Below the pieces are notes generated by a model. It worked only from the letters and a program-made list of their open reading frames with translations, was not told the origin of the DNA and ran no database searches. DNA of 54,236 nucleotides. Origin: Flavobacteriales bacterium (GTDB lineage: Bacteria > Bacteroidota > Bacteroidia > Flavobacteriales_D > Sanyastnellaceae). The translations under genes were made by a program, and so were the position numbers. Below, piece by piece: positions 25,697-34,692 of the stretch. How positions within the stretch are numbered: the first letter of the stretch is position 1; each line of letters begins with the position of its first letter. The stretch spans positions 1 through 54,236 of the forward strand of contig CANHPZ010000003.1 in NCBI GenBank assembly GCA_947462725.1, given 5' to 3'.

Positions 25697-27136
25697 ATGA
25701 ATTTTGAATCATTGGGTCTCATTGAGCCCATACTTAAAGCCTTGCAAAAAGAAGGCTACGAAAAACCCACGCCCATACAGGAGCAAGCTATTCCGATTGT
25801 ACTCAACGGACGCGACTTGCTGGGCTGTGCGCAAACTGGTACCGGTAAAACGGCTGCTTTCGCGCTACCTGTTATTCAACTTATGCATCAAAAGCACAAT
25901 CCACAGAATGGCAAGCGCGCCATTCAAACCCTTGTGCTCACTCCTACTCGTGAACTCGCCATTCAGATTGAAGAAAGCTTCAAAGCATACGGCAATTTCA
26001 CTCGCCTACAGTATCTAGTCATCTTCGGAGGTGTTGGCCAATTCCCGCAAACCCAAGCGCTAAAGCGCGGTGTGGATGTGCTTATTGCCACACCCGGACG
26101 ATTACTTGACTTGATGAACCAAGGGTTCGTTGACTTGCGCAACTTGGAAATATTCATTTTGGATGAAGCCGACCGCATGCTCGACATGGGTTTCATTCAC
26201 GATGTAAAAAAGGTGATTGCCAAGCTTCCTCAAAAGCGTCAGTCTTTGTTTTTCAGCGCAACGATGCCTCCTGAAATACAGAAGTTGAGCTCTACCATTC
26301 TCACCAACCCGATGAAGGTGGAAGTAACACCACCGGCAACCACGGCAGAGAAGATTAATCAGTCGATCTACTACCTCGACAAAGCTGAAAAGAAAAACAT
26401 GCTCCTTCATGTACTGAGCGATCATACCATTGAGAGAGCACTTGTTTTTACACGCACTAAGCACGGAGCCAACAAAGTTGTCAAAGACTTGCAAAGCAAG
26501 GGCATTACTGCTGAAGCCATTCACGGCAACAAGTCGCAGAATGCTCGTCAGCTTGCTTTGAAGAATTTCAAGAATAAATCTACACGTGTATTGGTTGCTA
26601 CGGACATTGCAGCGCGCGGCATCGATGTGGATGACCTCACTCACGTGATCAACTATGAAATCCCGAACGTTGCCGAAACCTACGTGCACCGCATTGGTCG
26701 AACAGGCCGCGCAGGTGCTTCGGGAATCGCCATTTCATTTTGCGAAGCAGAAGAAGTGTCGTACATCAAGGACATTCAGAAACTCACCGGCGTAATCATT
26801 CCGCAGGGAGAAGATCGCGGTCATTTGCCCAAGCCATCATTCGACATTACCAAGGGCGTACCTGCACCACCGGAACATAGTGGTCGTGGGCAGCGCCAAG
26901 GCCAAGGGCAGCGCAATGGAGCGCCCAGACAAGGTGGTGGTGGTGGCGGTGGCCGTAAGCCAAACCCGCACAGAGGCCAACATCCTCGAAGCAATGACAA
27001 TCGCCCGAAAAGCGACCAACGAACCGGCAACACAAGAAGTGAAAGTCCGAGTTCGGCAACTGGTTCAAGCAGCAGCAGTGGCGATAGCACACCTAAGACG
27101 AAAAGTTGGACGTCGTTTTTTAAACGATCGAAATAG
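25697..27136 (+). CDS. rhlE: DEAD-box RNA helicase RhlE-type
   Basis: A 479-residue protein. Visible motifs are the Q motif (KPTPIQEQAIP), motif I AQTGTGKT (Lys51), PTRELAIQ, DEAD followed by RMLDMGF, SAT, VATDIAARGIDVDDLTHVINYE and HRIGRTGRAG. The C-terminal ~90 residues are rich in Gly, Arg, Gln and Ser (RGQRQGQGQR, GGGGGGGRKP), a flexible RNA-binding tail typical of Bacteroidota RhlE. It unwinds RNA in ribosome assembly and mRNA decay, often needed at low temperature. The long structured leader upstream fits that. Confidence 0.95.
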   Translation: MNFESLGLIEPILKALQKEGYEKPTPIQEQAIPIVLNGRDLLGCAQTGTGKTAAFALPVIQLMHQKHNPQNGKRAIQTLVLTPTRELAIQIEESFKAYGNFTRLQYLVIFGGVGQFPQTQALKRGVDVLIATPGRLLDLMNQGFVDLRNLEIFILDEADRMLDMGFIHDVKKVIAKLPQKRQSLFFSATMPPEIQKLSSTILTNPMKVEVTPPATTAEKINQSIYYLDKAEKKNMLLHVLSDHTIERALVFTRTKHGANKVVKDLQSKGITAEAIHGNKSQNARQLALKNFKNKSTRVLVATDIAARGIDVDDLTHVINYEIPNVAETYVHRIGRTGRAGASGIAISFCEAEEVSYIKDIQKLTGVIIPQGEDRGHLPKPSFDITKGVPAPPEHSGRGQRQGQGQRNGAPRQGGGGGGGRKPNPHRGQHPRSNDNRPKSDQRTGNTRSESPSSATGSSSSSGDSTPKTKSWTSFFKRSK

Positions 27137-27285
27137 TCGTATAATTTTTGGCCGCAAAGCCGCTGAGGATGCAGAGCAAAACTTAGCGCTTAAGCGAATT
27201 CGATAATGATGCTTCAGTCAAGCCCCTGTTTTGAGCACGACTTACTAGTGACATCACTTATCAACGCATCGGCATAATAACTCTT

Positions 27286-27320
27286 ACAACCCGTCCTAGC
27301 AGACGGGTTGTTCGTTTTTA
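27286..27320 (+). terminator. Intrinsic terminator downstream of rhlE
   Basis: A perfect 10-bp stem ACAACCCGTC / GACGGGTTGT with loop CTAGCA is followed by TCGTTTTT. It lies about 150 bp past the rhlE stop and 35 bp before the next gene. Confidence 0.85.
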
Positions 27321-27354
27321 CCTTAAGGCCCAATTGTTGACTACCCGGTAGACC

Positions 27355-29301
27355 ATGAAAAAACTATTGTTGCTTCTCTTGCTTTTGCCCGCAATCAATC
27401 TTGTTGCGCAACCCAATCGCACCTACACCATCAAGGATAAAAAAGCCATCAAATCATTTGAAGAAGCATTGACTGCTTACGATCAATTCGAATTTGAAAA
27501 GGCCCTTGAAATGCTGACAGCAGTAGTTAAAGAAAAGCCCGAGTTCATTGAAGCGCAGCTCATGCTGGCGCAACTCTACGATGAGTCGGGGCAAACCGAA
27601 AAGGCTATTGAGCCACTGAAGAAGGCCATATCAATCGACGAGAAATTTTATCCAGCCGCATGGATGATGTTGGCCGAATGCTACTTCTCCCAAGGCAATT
27701 ATGATGAAGCTGAAAAATCGATTTCGAAATTCATACCCTACCCCAAGCAAGACATGAAGCAAGAGAAACGCGCTCAACTCATTTTGAGCAGCTGCGTTTT
27801 TGCTAAACGTGCTTTGCAATATCCTGTACCGTTTGAGCCCATCAACCTGGGGCCGAACGTAAACACCGAATACAATGAATACTATCCGTGCATTACGGCC
27901 GACGAACAAACTTTGCTATTCACCCGACTTATACCCGATACAAAGATTGAAGGTCGCAAGCAGGAAGACTTCTATTTGAGCAAGAAAACCAAAGAAGGCT
28001 GGGGCGCTGCCCAGCCGGTGTTGGAAATCAATACCAACAAGAACGAGGGAGCGCCAACACTCAGCGCCGATGGCCAAATGCTCATCTTCACCGCATGCGA
28101 AGCGGCAGACGGCACATGGGGCGGAACACGCGAGGGAAAAGGCAGCTGTGACTTATTTTACTCGATGCGCACTGCCAATGGATGGACTCCAGCTGCCAAC
28201 ATGGGCGATGGCATCAACAGCGCCACTTGGGAGAGTCAACCGAGTTTTGCAGCCAATGGTCGTACACTCTATTTCGTACGTGGCAAGCGCACTGCAGCAG
28301 GAATCAAAGAACAAGACATCTTCTACAGCTATTTGCGCGACGACGGCTCATGGTCGGTTCCGGTGAAAGTTCCCGGTCGCATCAATACTGTTTTCGAAGA
28401 AGAGAGCGTGATGATTCACCCTGATGGTCACACCCTTTACTTCAGCAGCAATGGCCACTCCGGAATGGGTGGACTCGATATCTATATGAGTCGCTTGCTC
28501 CCTAGTGGCGATTGGGACGCACCGGTAAACTTGGGCTATCCAATCAACACGTTCAAAGACGAGAACTCCATTCAGGTAACAGCCAAAGGCGATGTCGCCC
28601 TGTTTGCCAGCGATCGTTTTGGTGGTCAAGGCGGTCTGGATTTGTATCAGTTCAATATGCCTGAACGCGCGCGGCCTTCATTGGTGACATACGTAACCGG
28701 TGTGGTTAGTGATAAACTCAGCTTTAAAAAACTGGAAGCGCATCTGGAACTCATCGATCTCGAAACAGGCAAGACAATCACGGAATCCTACAGCAATAAA
28801 GGCACGGGCGATTTTCTGCTCTGTATTCCCAGCGGTAAAGACTACGCGCTCAATGTGAACAAAGAAGGGTACTTGTTTCACTCCGAAAATTTCTCGCTGA
28901 AGAATTACAACAGCTACGAGCCCTATCGACTCGAAATTCAACTGCAGAAACTTCGACCTGGAGCTACCATTGTGTTAAACAATGTATTCTTCGAGACTAA
29001 TAAATTTGATTTGCTTCCATCATCTAAAATCGAACTCGATCGCCTAGTGTCATTGCTGCAAGCTAACCCCGACAAGAAAATTGAGATTGGCGGTCACACA
29101 GACAACGTAGGTAGCGATGAAACCAACCTCACATTATCTAACCAGCGCGCAACCAGCGTGGTTGCATATCTTACCTCCAAAGGAGTCGCTGCTGATCGTC
29201 TTAGTGCGAAGGGATACGGTGAAACAATGCCCATCGCCACCAACGACACGGATGCAGGCAGAGCGAAAAACCGTCGCACCGAGTTTAAGGTCATTCAATA
29301 A
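27355..29301 (+). CDS. PorE-like protein: TPR, propeller, CRD and OmpA domains
   Basis: A 648-residue protein. Signal peptide (poly-Leu, ending VAQ), TPR repeats (~30-140: EKALEMLTAVVKEKPEFIEAQ), a WD40/PD40 propeller (~155-440: repeated LFYS/DIY-type blades with TLYF motifs), a carboxypeptidase-regulatory-like fold (~450-535), and a C-terminal OmpA peptidoglycan-binding domain (IGGHTDNVGSDETNLTLS, NRRTEF). This exact domain order matches PorE of the Porphyromonas type IX secretion system, which anchors the machine to peptidoglycan. No other por or gld gene is in the window, so assignment rests on architecture; other OmpA-TPR proteins share it. Confidence 0.85.
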   Translation: MKKLLLLLLLLPAINLVAQPNRTYTIKDKKAIKSFEEALTAYDQFEFEKALEMLTAVVKEKPEFIEAQLMLAQLYDESGQTEKAIEPLKKAISIDEKFYPAAWMMLAECYFSQGNYDEAEKSISKFIPYPKQDMKQEKRAQLILSSCVFAKRALQYPVPFEPINLGPNVNTEYNEYYPCITADEQTLLFTRLIPDTKIEGRKQEDFYLSKKTKEGWGAAQPVLEINTNKNEGAPTLSADGQMLIFTACEAADGTWGGTREGKGSCDLFYSMRTANGWTPAANMGDGINSATWESQPSFAANGRTLYFVRGKRTAAGIKEQDIFYSYLRDDGSWSVPVKVPGRINTVFEEESVMIHPDGHTLYFSSNGHSGMGGLDIYMSRLLPSGDWDAPVNLGYPINTFKDENSIQVTAKGDVALFASDRFGGQGGLDLYQFNMPERARPSLVTYVTGVVSDKLSFKKLEAHLELIDLETGKTITESYSNKGTGDFLLCIPSGKDYALNVNKEGYLFHSENFSLKNYNSYEPYRLEIQLQKLRPGATIVLNNVFFETNKFDLLPSSKIELDRLVSLLQANPDKKIEIGGHTDNVGSDETNLTLSNQRATSVVAYLTSKGVAADRLSAKGYGETMPIATNDTDAGRAKNRRTEFKVIQ

Positions 29302-29337
29302 CATCGTTACTTTGCCGCACCGCTTTTCGTTTGCTCA

Positions 29338-30759
29338 GTGAAAATTATTCGTCCGCATCAAACCCTTCTTGTCCTTGTGATTCTAGGCGCCGTCTGCGCT
29401 TCAATCTCATTCCTTTTCCCGAAAGACGGCGTTCATATTGCTGGATTGAAGTTGCACTTTTCGCCTTGGTTTCAAGAGGCTGATTCAGCTCAATTCGCCG
29501 CCGCGGTGCCCGACATAGATGCTCACTTGGCGCAGCTCGACTCGCTTGCGTCTGCGCCAATTGATACTGCGGTGAATTACGCTCGCAAGGAAAGTATTGC
29601 TTCATTGCAATTTGCCAATGCCGACGCCTCATCGTTCCATCGCTTCTTTCGTGCGTTGGAAGAAGCTCAGGGCGGGCGACGAGTGCATGTGTTTCACTAC
29701 GGAGATTCTCAAATTGAAAGTGACCGCATGACCAACGTGATTCGTGAGAAACTACAATCGCGGTTTGGTGGCAGCGGATGCGGTTTGGTTTGTCCTATTC
29801 CAATCACAGGCTCGGGCAACATCATCCAAAGTCAGAGCAGCAATTGGAAGCGCTACACATCATATGGCTACGACGATGGTAAATGCAAGCACAACAACTA
29901 CGGCGTGCTCTGTGCCTTCGGACGATTCACTGCACCCGGCGCCACAACGGATACAACGGAAGCCTGGATTGAACTTCGCCCCTCCTCCATGGCTACCGGT
30001 TTATGCAAACGCTATCAGGAAATTGTCATGTATTTTGGCAACTACAGCCAACCTTTCACCATTGAAGTAACGGGCGATGACAACATCATTGCGCGCGAAA
30101 CAATAACTCCGCAGCAAGGTGTGCAATCGCGAACATGGCCTGTAATGGAATGCCCGAAACGCTTGCGCCTAAAATTCATTGGTGTTGAAAGTCCTGATGT
30201 TTATGGCATTAGTCTCAATAGCACACAAGGCGTAGGCGTAAGCAACATTGCTTTGCGCGGCAACGACGGTGGTGCATTTCGACGCGTAAATACAGGTTCG
30301 ATGCAGCCTGTGTTTGATCAATTGCAAGGAGAACTCTACATCCTTCAGTTTGGCGGAAACAGCGTGCCCTACCTCAGCGGACGCGAATCGGCATACAAGC
30401 ATGGCGAGTCCTTTCGCGAGCATATCCAGCGCTTCAAGCGCATGCGGCCGGAAGCGGCCATCGTGGTTATCGGGCCTTCAGACATGAGCACTTCAGTCGA
30501 TGGCGTGTATCAAACATGGCCTTATCTTGAGCAGTTGAACGATGGCATGAAAGCCGCTGCATTTGCCGAAGGCTGCGCCTACTGGGATATGTTCTCGGTG
30601 ATGGGCGGACGCAATTCGATGGTGAGCTGGGTGAATCACAACCCGCAATATGCCGGCCCCGACTACACCCACTTCACCCCTGCCGGTGCACGCAAGATGG
30701 CCGAGCTTTTCAGCAAAGCGCTGTTGGATGAGTATGAGGCGTGGAGTGGTAAGGATTAA
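29338..30759 (+). CDS. Membrane-anchored SGNH/GDSL hydrolase
   Basis: The frame begins with GTG at 29338 and encodes 473 residues. An N-terminal signal-anchor (LLVLVILGAVCASISFLF) is followed by an extracytoplasmic domain with the GDS nucleophile block HYGDSQIESDR (Ser124), oxyanion-type GGNSVPY, GPSDMS, and the C-terminal DYTHFTPAGA block (Asp442, His445). SGNH enzymes of this type remove or transfer acyl groups on cell-wall or exopolysaccharide. It lies 36 bp after the PorE-like gene, possibly on the same transcript. The substrate is unknown. Confidence 0.85.
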   Translation: MKIIRPHQTLLVLVILGAVCASISFLFPKDGVHIAGLKLHFSPWFQEADSAQFAAAVPDIDAHLAQLDSLASAPIDTAVNYARKESIASLQFANADASSFHRFFRALEEAQGGRRVHVFHYGDSQIESDRMTNVIREKLQSRFGGSGCGLVCPIPITGSGNIIQSQSSNWKRYTSYGYDDGKCKHNNYGVLCAFGRFTAPGATTDTTEAWIELRPSSMATGLCKRYQEIVMYFGNYSQPFTIEVTGDDNIIARETITPQQGVQSRTWPVMECPKRLRLKFIGVESPDVYGISLNSTQGVGVSNIALRGNDGGAFRRVNTGSMQPVFDQLQGELYILQFGGNSVPYLSGRESAYKHGESFREHIQRFKRMRPEAAIVVIGPSDMSTSVDGVYQTWPYLEQLNDGMKAAAFAEGCAYWDMFSVMGGRNSMVSWVNHNPQYAGPDYTHFTPAGARKMAELFSKALLDEYEAWSGKD

Positions 30760-30781
30760 GGGTGAAGGGTGAAGGGCGAAG
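30760..30781. repeat. GGGTGAA heptamer repeat
   Basis: Three head-to-tail copies of a heptamer (GGGTGAA, GGGTGAA, GGGCGAA) fill the gap between the convergent SGNH hydrolase and pruA stops. Confidence 0.6.
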
Positions 30782-30784
30782 TCA

Positions 30785-32413
30785 CTATCCCAAAAATGGG
30801 TACCTATAATCCACCGGCGACACAAACGTTTCCTTGATGGTGCGAGGCGAAACCCAGCGCAACAAGTTGAGGTAGCTACCGGCTTTGTCGTTGGTGCCGC
30901 TCGCGCGTGCACCGCCAAAGGGTTGCTGACCTACCACTGCGCCTGTCGGTTTGTCGTTGATGTATAAATTTCCGCAAGCACCTTCAAGCACTCGTGATGC
31001 CTGATCGATAGCGTAGCGATCATGCGAAAGCACTGCGCCGGTCAATGCGTATTCGCTCGTTTCATTGATGAGGTGCAAGGTCTCGGCCCATTGTGCATCG
31101 TCATAGACAAATAAAGTAAGCACCGGACCAAAGATCTCTTCGCACATGGTGCGGAACTTCGGATTGGTGGTTACCACAACAGTTGGCTCAATGAAATATC
31201 CCACGCTGTCGTCGCATGTACCGCCGGCAATAATTTCTGCATCGGGTTGCGTCTTGATGAAATCGATATAGCCTTTGATTTTATCGAAGGCACGCTTGTC
31301 GATGACCGCATTGATGAAGTTGCCCATATTCTCGGGCGAACCCATCTTCATGCTGGCTGAGTCGGCGAGTAAACGCTCTTTCACCGCAGGCCACAGTGAC
31401 TTGGCAATGTAGCCGCGACTGGCCGCACTGCACTTCTGACCCTGAAACTCGAATGCTCCACGCACAAGTGCCGTGGCCACTTCATGTGGGTGGGCCGATG
31501 GATGCGCAATCACGAAGTCCTTCCCTCCTGTTTCGCCCACAATGCGCGGATAAGTCTTATACTTCTCGATGTTGGTTCCAATCTCTTTCCACAAGTGCTT
31601 GAATACACCGGTAGATCCTGTGAAATGCAGACCTGCGAAATCGGGATGATTGAAAATGATATCGCCTGCGTCCTTCCCTTCTACCGTGATCATATTGATA
31701 ACGCCATCCGGCAATCCCGCTTCGCGGAAGAGCTCCATGATGACATGCGCACTGTATACTTGTGTGTCGGATGGTTTCCAAACAACGGTGTTGCCCATCA
31801 TAGCCGCGCTGGCGGGCAAGTTGGCTGCAATTGCCGTAAAGTTGAATGGCGTGATGGCGAATACAAATCCTTCGAGCGGACGGTATTCCAAGCGGTTCCA
31901 AACACCCGGTTGATTGCCCGGCTGGTCGCGGTAAATCTGCTGCATGAACGCCACATTGAAACGTAAGAAGTCGATAAGCTCACATGCTGCATCGATTTCA
32001 GCCTGAAACGCATTCTTGCTCTGTGCAAGCATGGTGGCTGCGTTCATGCGCATGCGGTATGGGCCGGCAAGTAAGTCAGCGGCACGCAAGAAAATGGCAG
32101 CGCGATGCTCCCATGCCATGGCCGACCAACGTCCCTTCGCTGCAAGCGCAGCATCTATGGCTTGTGACACGTGTGTCGTCGTTCCATAGTTGTAGTGCCC
32201 AAGTACCTTTTTGTGATCGTGTGGCGGCGACATCGTTCGCTTGTCGGATGTGCGCACCAATTCCGAACCGATGTACATCGGCACATCAATCGGGGTTTGG
32301 TCGTACATCGCTTTGTATTGACGAGCGAGATCTTCTCTGTCTTTCGTTCCTACTGCATAGCTGCGCACCGGTTCATTCACGGGCACTGGTACTTGGAAAA
32401 CTCCTTTGGGCAT
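30785..32413 (-). CDS. pruA: L-glutamate gamma-semialdehyde dehydrogenase
   Basis: A 542-residue protein of the eukaryote-like P5CDH family (usual length ~540). It oxidises glutamate semialdehyde to glutamate with NAD+ in proline catabolism. Visible are the N-terminal FQVPVPVNEPVRSYAVG, the NAD-binding FTGSTGVFKHLW, the ETGGKDFVI Glu motif, the catalytic Cys in FQGQKCSAASR (about residue 326), and EEIFGPVLTLFVY. The proline dehydrogenase gene is not adjacent. A TAAATTCG promoter match lies upstream at 32430-32437. Confidence 0.96.
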   Translation of the reverse strand: MPKGVFQVPVPVNEPVRSYAVGTKDREDLARQYKAMYDQTPIDVPMYIGSELVRTSDKRTMSPPHDHKKVLGHYNYGTTTHVSQAIDAALAAKGRWSAMAWEHRAAIFLRAADLLAGPYRMRMNAATMLAQSKNAFQAEIDAACELIDFLRFNVAFMQQIYRDQPGNQPGVWNRLEYRPLEGFVFAITPFNFTAIAANLPASAAMMGNTVVWKPSDTQVYSAHVIMELFREAGLPDGVINMITVEGKDAGDIIFNHPDFAGLHFTGSTGVFKHLWKEIGTNIEKYKTYPRIVGETGGKDFVIAHPSAHPHEVATALVRGAFEFQGQKCSAASRGYIAKSLWPAVKERLLADSASMKMGSPENMGNFINAVIDKRAFDKIKGYIDFIKTQPDAEIIAGGTCDDSVGYFIEPTVVVTTNPKFRTMCEEIFGPVLTLFVYDDAQWAETLHLINETSEYALTGAVLSHDRYAIDQASRVLEGACGNLYINDKPTGAVVGQQPFGGARASGTNDKAGSYLNLLRWVSPRTIKETFVSPVDYRYPFLG

Positions 32414-32429
32414 AATTTGGATTTTGGGG

Positions 32430-32437
32430 CGAATTTA
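32430..32437 (-). promoter_or_regulatory. Putative -7 box of pruA
   Basis: The minus strand reads TAAATTCG, one base off TAnnTTTG, 16 bp before the start codon. Confidence 0.35.
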
Positions 32438-32445
32438 AGTCAGAA

Positions 32446-32490
32446 GGGGTTAAGGGTTAGGGGTTAGGTATTATGGGTTAGGGGTTAGGT
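32446..32490. repeat. GGGTTAG tandem array
   Basis: GGGTTAAGGGTTAGGGGTTAGG, then a TATTAT spacer, then GGGTTAGGGGTTAGG. The 15-bp block GGGTTAGGGGTTAGG occurs twice. The array lies upstream of pruA between divergent genes. Confidence 0.75.
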
Positions 32491-32596
32491 TCTAGTTACC
32501 ATTCACTGATCATGGGCACATCATCAAATCACATTTCTTTTGGCATTGTAAATACCTTACAATCTGCCGTCGATTCTTTGCGCAAAACAAAGAACA

Positions 32597-33043
32597 ATGG
32601 CTATCATGAATCTCTCTTTCCTGCATGCGCCCAAGGCGGCGCCTGCCTTCTCAGCATCACAACAGCTGATGGACATGCTATATGCGCATGCATTTGTTGA
32701 ATTGCCTGCCATGGGCGGGCGCACCATGCATCCAAGCGATGCATACATTCCCGGGCGCAACTATTATTTCCGCAAGCGCGGTCAGTGCACCATCAACTTC
32801 CTCAAGGATGGTCGTGTGCATGTACTCAATGGACCGATTGCACTCTGGAATTTGCATGACCATCTCAGCCATCACGAACTGACGGTGCTCATGGCCTTTG
32901 CCTCCATGTGTGAAGAGCATCAGGAGTGTATGCGCAACTACATGGGTTCGCGCTGCACGCGTTATGCGGATGTGCTCGAACAACTCCCCCCCTTTCAAGT
33001 CGACTGGAAGCAAGCATTTGTCATCGCCATGAGTGGCCAATAA
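32597..33043 (+). CDS. Hypothetical soluble protein
   Basis: A 148-residue protein with no signal peptide or membrane helix. It is rich in His, Met and Cys (GGRTMHPSDAYIPGRNYYFRKRG; NLHDHLSHHELTVLMAFASMCEEHQECMRNYMG), with several His and Cys that could bind a metal. I do not recognise a family. A possible promoter (ATTCTTTGCGC around 32573) precedes it, and a long hairpin at 33103-33141 follows. A start at the ATG at 32606 is also possible. Confidence 0.6.
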   Translation: MAIMNLSFLHAPKAAPAFSASQQLMDMLYAHAFVELPAMGGRTMHPSDAYIPGRNYYFRKRGQCTINFLKDGRVHVLNGPIALWNLHDHLSHHELTVLMAFASMCEEHQECMRNYMGSRCTRYADVLEQLPPFQVDWKQAFVIAMSGQ

Positions 33044-33102
33044 CTTCAAGCCACCATCCATTATGATTTCGAACTAAGTTAAACTCGACTCGCTCTAATA
33101 AC

Positions 33103-33147
33103 GCATGCGCCTTTATCCTTTGATTAGGATTGGGCGCATGCCCATTT
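33103..33147 (+). terminator. Long hairpin, probable terminator
   Basis: GCATGCGCC pairs with GGCGCATGC (33103-33111, 33133-33141), with an inner ATCCT/AGGAT helix. The tail CCATTTTATG is a weak U-tract. It is about 60 bp after the preceding stop. Confidence 0.55.
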
Positions 33148-33241
33148 TATGACAAAAGATTTTGTGGCGATGCGGTGGTTTCAAATCCAAAAACACTTAA
33201 CATTGTAACGCATTTTTAGCATTCCATTAATTTCAACCGAC

Positions 33242-34189
33242 ATGAAGAGAAACCTACTCTTTGCATTTTCACTAGCTGCTGGCCTTGCAGCTCAAGCAAC
33301 AGATGTGAAACTCATCGTTCAGCAAATCGACAATCATGGCGCAGTTGCCGGCAACACTTACCGAGTATATGCGCAATTGCCCTCAGCACAGCATTCATTG
33401 CAGGTTGTTTACGGTGATGCTGCTCATCCATTGAACATTCAGTCGTCGGCCGGTTTTTACCAAAGCCCGATTGCGGGTTTCAGCGCTGCAGGCATTTCAC
33501 AAGCTGCAGAGCAAGCTGATGCAGGCGTTCGTTATGACTCGTGGATTACGGTTGGCTATACCAACAACGATAGCAACGACATGTGGGATATCGGTGTTGA
33601 CTTCGCCGGTTTCGATCAGGGTGGGCAAATCAGCACCACGAACGGTGGATGGTTTTTGGTTCCAACAGATACCAAGTGTGCTCCAAATGCGCAGGGTCTT
33701 GTGCTCATCGGACAGTTCACCTCTACCGGAATTGTTCAGGGTACCTTGAACCTGCAAGGCAAAACACCAAATGGTGAAATCTGGCGCGCCAACGATGTGC
33801 GCTTCATCACCAAGCAATCCGAAACCTTTGGCTGCACCGATCGCGCATCAAGCAACTACAATGCTCAGGCTACATTCAACGACGGCAGTTGCAACGGTCA
33901 GACACCGGCAATTACTTCAGCCACTGAGGCCGGTTCATGGGATGTGTTCCCGAATCCCTTGCGCAGCAACGTGCTCAACATTCAGCTCAACAGCATCAGC
34001 GTGAAAGCCGGTGCACGTGTTCAGATATATGATGTACAGGGAAAACTCACTGCTACGCATACCATCGGCAAAGACACCATGATCAGCGGCAACCGCATTG
34101 CGATTAATCAATCACTCACTGCAGGTACTTACCAAGTGGTGTTTTTGCAAGACGGTATGAAAGAAGCCAAAACCATCATTGTTCAATAA
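33242..34189 (+). CDS. T9SS-secreted protein with sorting domain
   Basis: A 315-residue protein. Signal peptide (MKRNLLFAFSLAAGLAAQA), a ~190-residue N-terminal domain of unknown function (LIVQQIDNHGAVAGNTYRVYAQL), a small GCTDRASSNYNAQATFNDGSC module common in secreted proteins of marine Bacteroidota, and a C-terminal type A sorting domain (FPNPLRSNVLNI to KTIIVQ). It should be exported by Sec and T9SS and end up outside the cell. The function of the N-terminal domain is unknown. A clean terminator follows. Confidence 0.88.
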   Translation: MKRNLLFAFSLAAGLAAQATDVKLIVQQIDNHGAVAGNTYRVYAQLPSAQHSLQVVYGDAAHPLNIQSSAGFYQSPIAGFSAAGISQAAEQADAGVRYDSWITVGYTNNDSNDMWDIGVDFAGFDQGGQISTTNGGWFLVPTDTKCAPNAQGLVLIGQFTSTGIVQGTLNLQGKTPNGEIWRANDVRFITKQSETFGCTDRASSNYNAQATFNDGSCNGQTPAITSATEAGSWDVFPNPLRSNVLNIQLNSISVKAGARVQIYDVQGKLTATHTIGKDTMISGNRIAINQSLTAGTYQVVFLQDGMKEAKTIIVQ

Positions 34190-34197
34190 ACGATTTC

Positions 34198-34220
34198 GGC
34201 TGTGCCCGCTAAGCACAGCC
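34198..34220 (+). terminator. First hairpin after the T9SS-secreted gene
   Basis: GGCTGTGC / GCACAGCC with loop CCGCTAA lies 8 bp past the stop and has no U-tract. It probably protects the 3' end ahead of the true terminator at 34243. Confidence 0.5.
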
Positions 34221-34242
34221 CGCCTCTTAACCTTAATCAACC

Positions 34243-34270
34243 AAAAAGAGCCGCAATTGCGGCTCTTTTT
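34243..34270 (+). terminator. Intrinsic terminator
   Basis: A perfect 12-bp stem AAAAAGAGCCGC / GCGGCTCTTTTT with loop AATT. It can act on either strand, but the downstream minus gene ends 120 bp away. Confidence 0.88.
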
Positions 34271-34391
34271 ATTATTGCTGAATCATTTCTATATACGCTC
34301 TTGAAATCTTGACATCGATTTAGCTCTGCGTCCAGATTATTAGTGAAAGAACACAGCCGCCTGAGCGAAGTCGAAGGCAGATTTTTAGCAC

Positions 34392-34691
34392 TTAGGCCAC
34401 TCTTCCACCGTGCCTTGGAATAGCATCAATGGCAGCGCCCATTACCTTGTATCCCTCCTCAATATCATAGTCGTCTTGCAGTCCCAACCAAAACTTGGCT
34501 GTCGTCCCAAAATATTGTGACAATCGCAAAGCCGTATCAGCCGTGATTCTTCGATTAGCCTTGATGATTTCTGATACGCGTGTTTGTGGTATGCCAATAT
34601 CTTTAGAAAGACGATATGCAGATATTTCAAGCGGAACAAGAAATTCCTCCTTTAGCACTTCACCCGGGTGTATGTTTTTGAGTTTTTTCAT
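34392..34691 (-). CDS. higA: HigA-type XRE antitoxin
   Basis: A 99-residue protein of the HigA / VapI addiction-module antidote family: N-terminal KLKNIHPGEVLKEEFLVPL, a helix-turn-helix (SAYRLSKDIGIPQTRVSEIIKANRRIT), and ADTALRLSQYFGTTAKFWLGLQDDYDIE. HigA neutralises the HigB mRNA interferase and represses its own operon. In the usual order higB lies just upstream with its stop touching higA; here only the last codons of higB remain (34693-34740), so this is an orphan antitoxin. It may still act as a repressor. Confidence 0.92.
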   Translation of the reverse strand: MKKLKNIHPGEVLKEEFLVPLEISAYRLSKDIGIPQTRVSEIIKANRRITADTALRLSQYFGTTAKFWLGLQDDYDIEEGYKVMGAAIDAIPRHGGRVA

Positions 34692-34692
34692 G

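Noticed and set aside
26102-26689. 195-residue minus-strand ORF
   Set aside because: Antisense shadow of rhlE.
26821-27092. Pro/His-rich minus-strand ORFs
   Set aside because: Shadows of the Gly/Arg-rich tail of rhlE; low complexity explains the long open frame.
32446-32490. GGGTTAG array as a telomere or replication signal
   Set aside because: Only a few copies, inside the chromosome between ordinary genes; it fits the other short intergenic arrays better.
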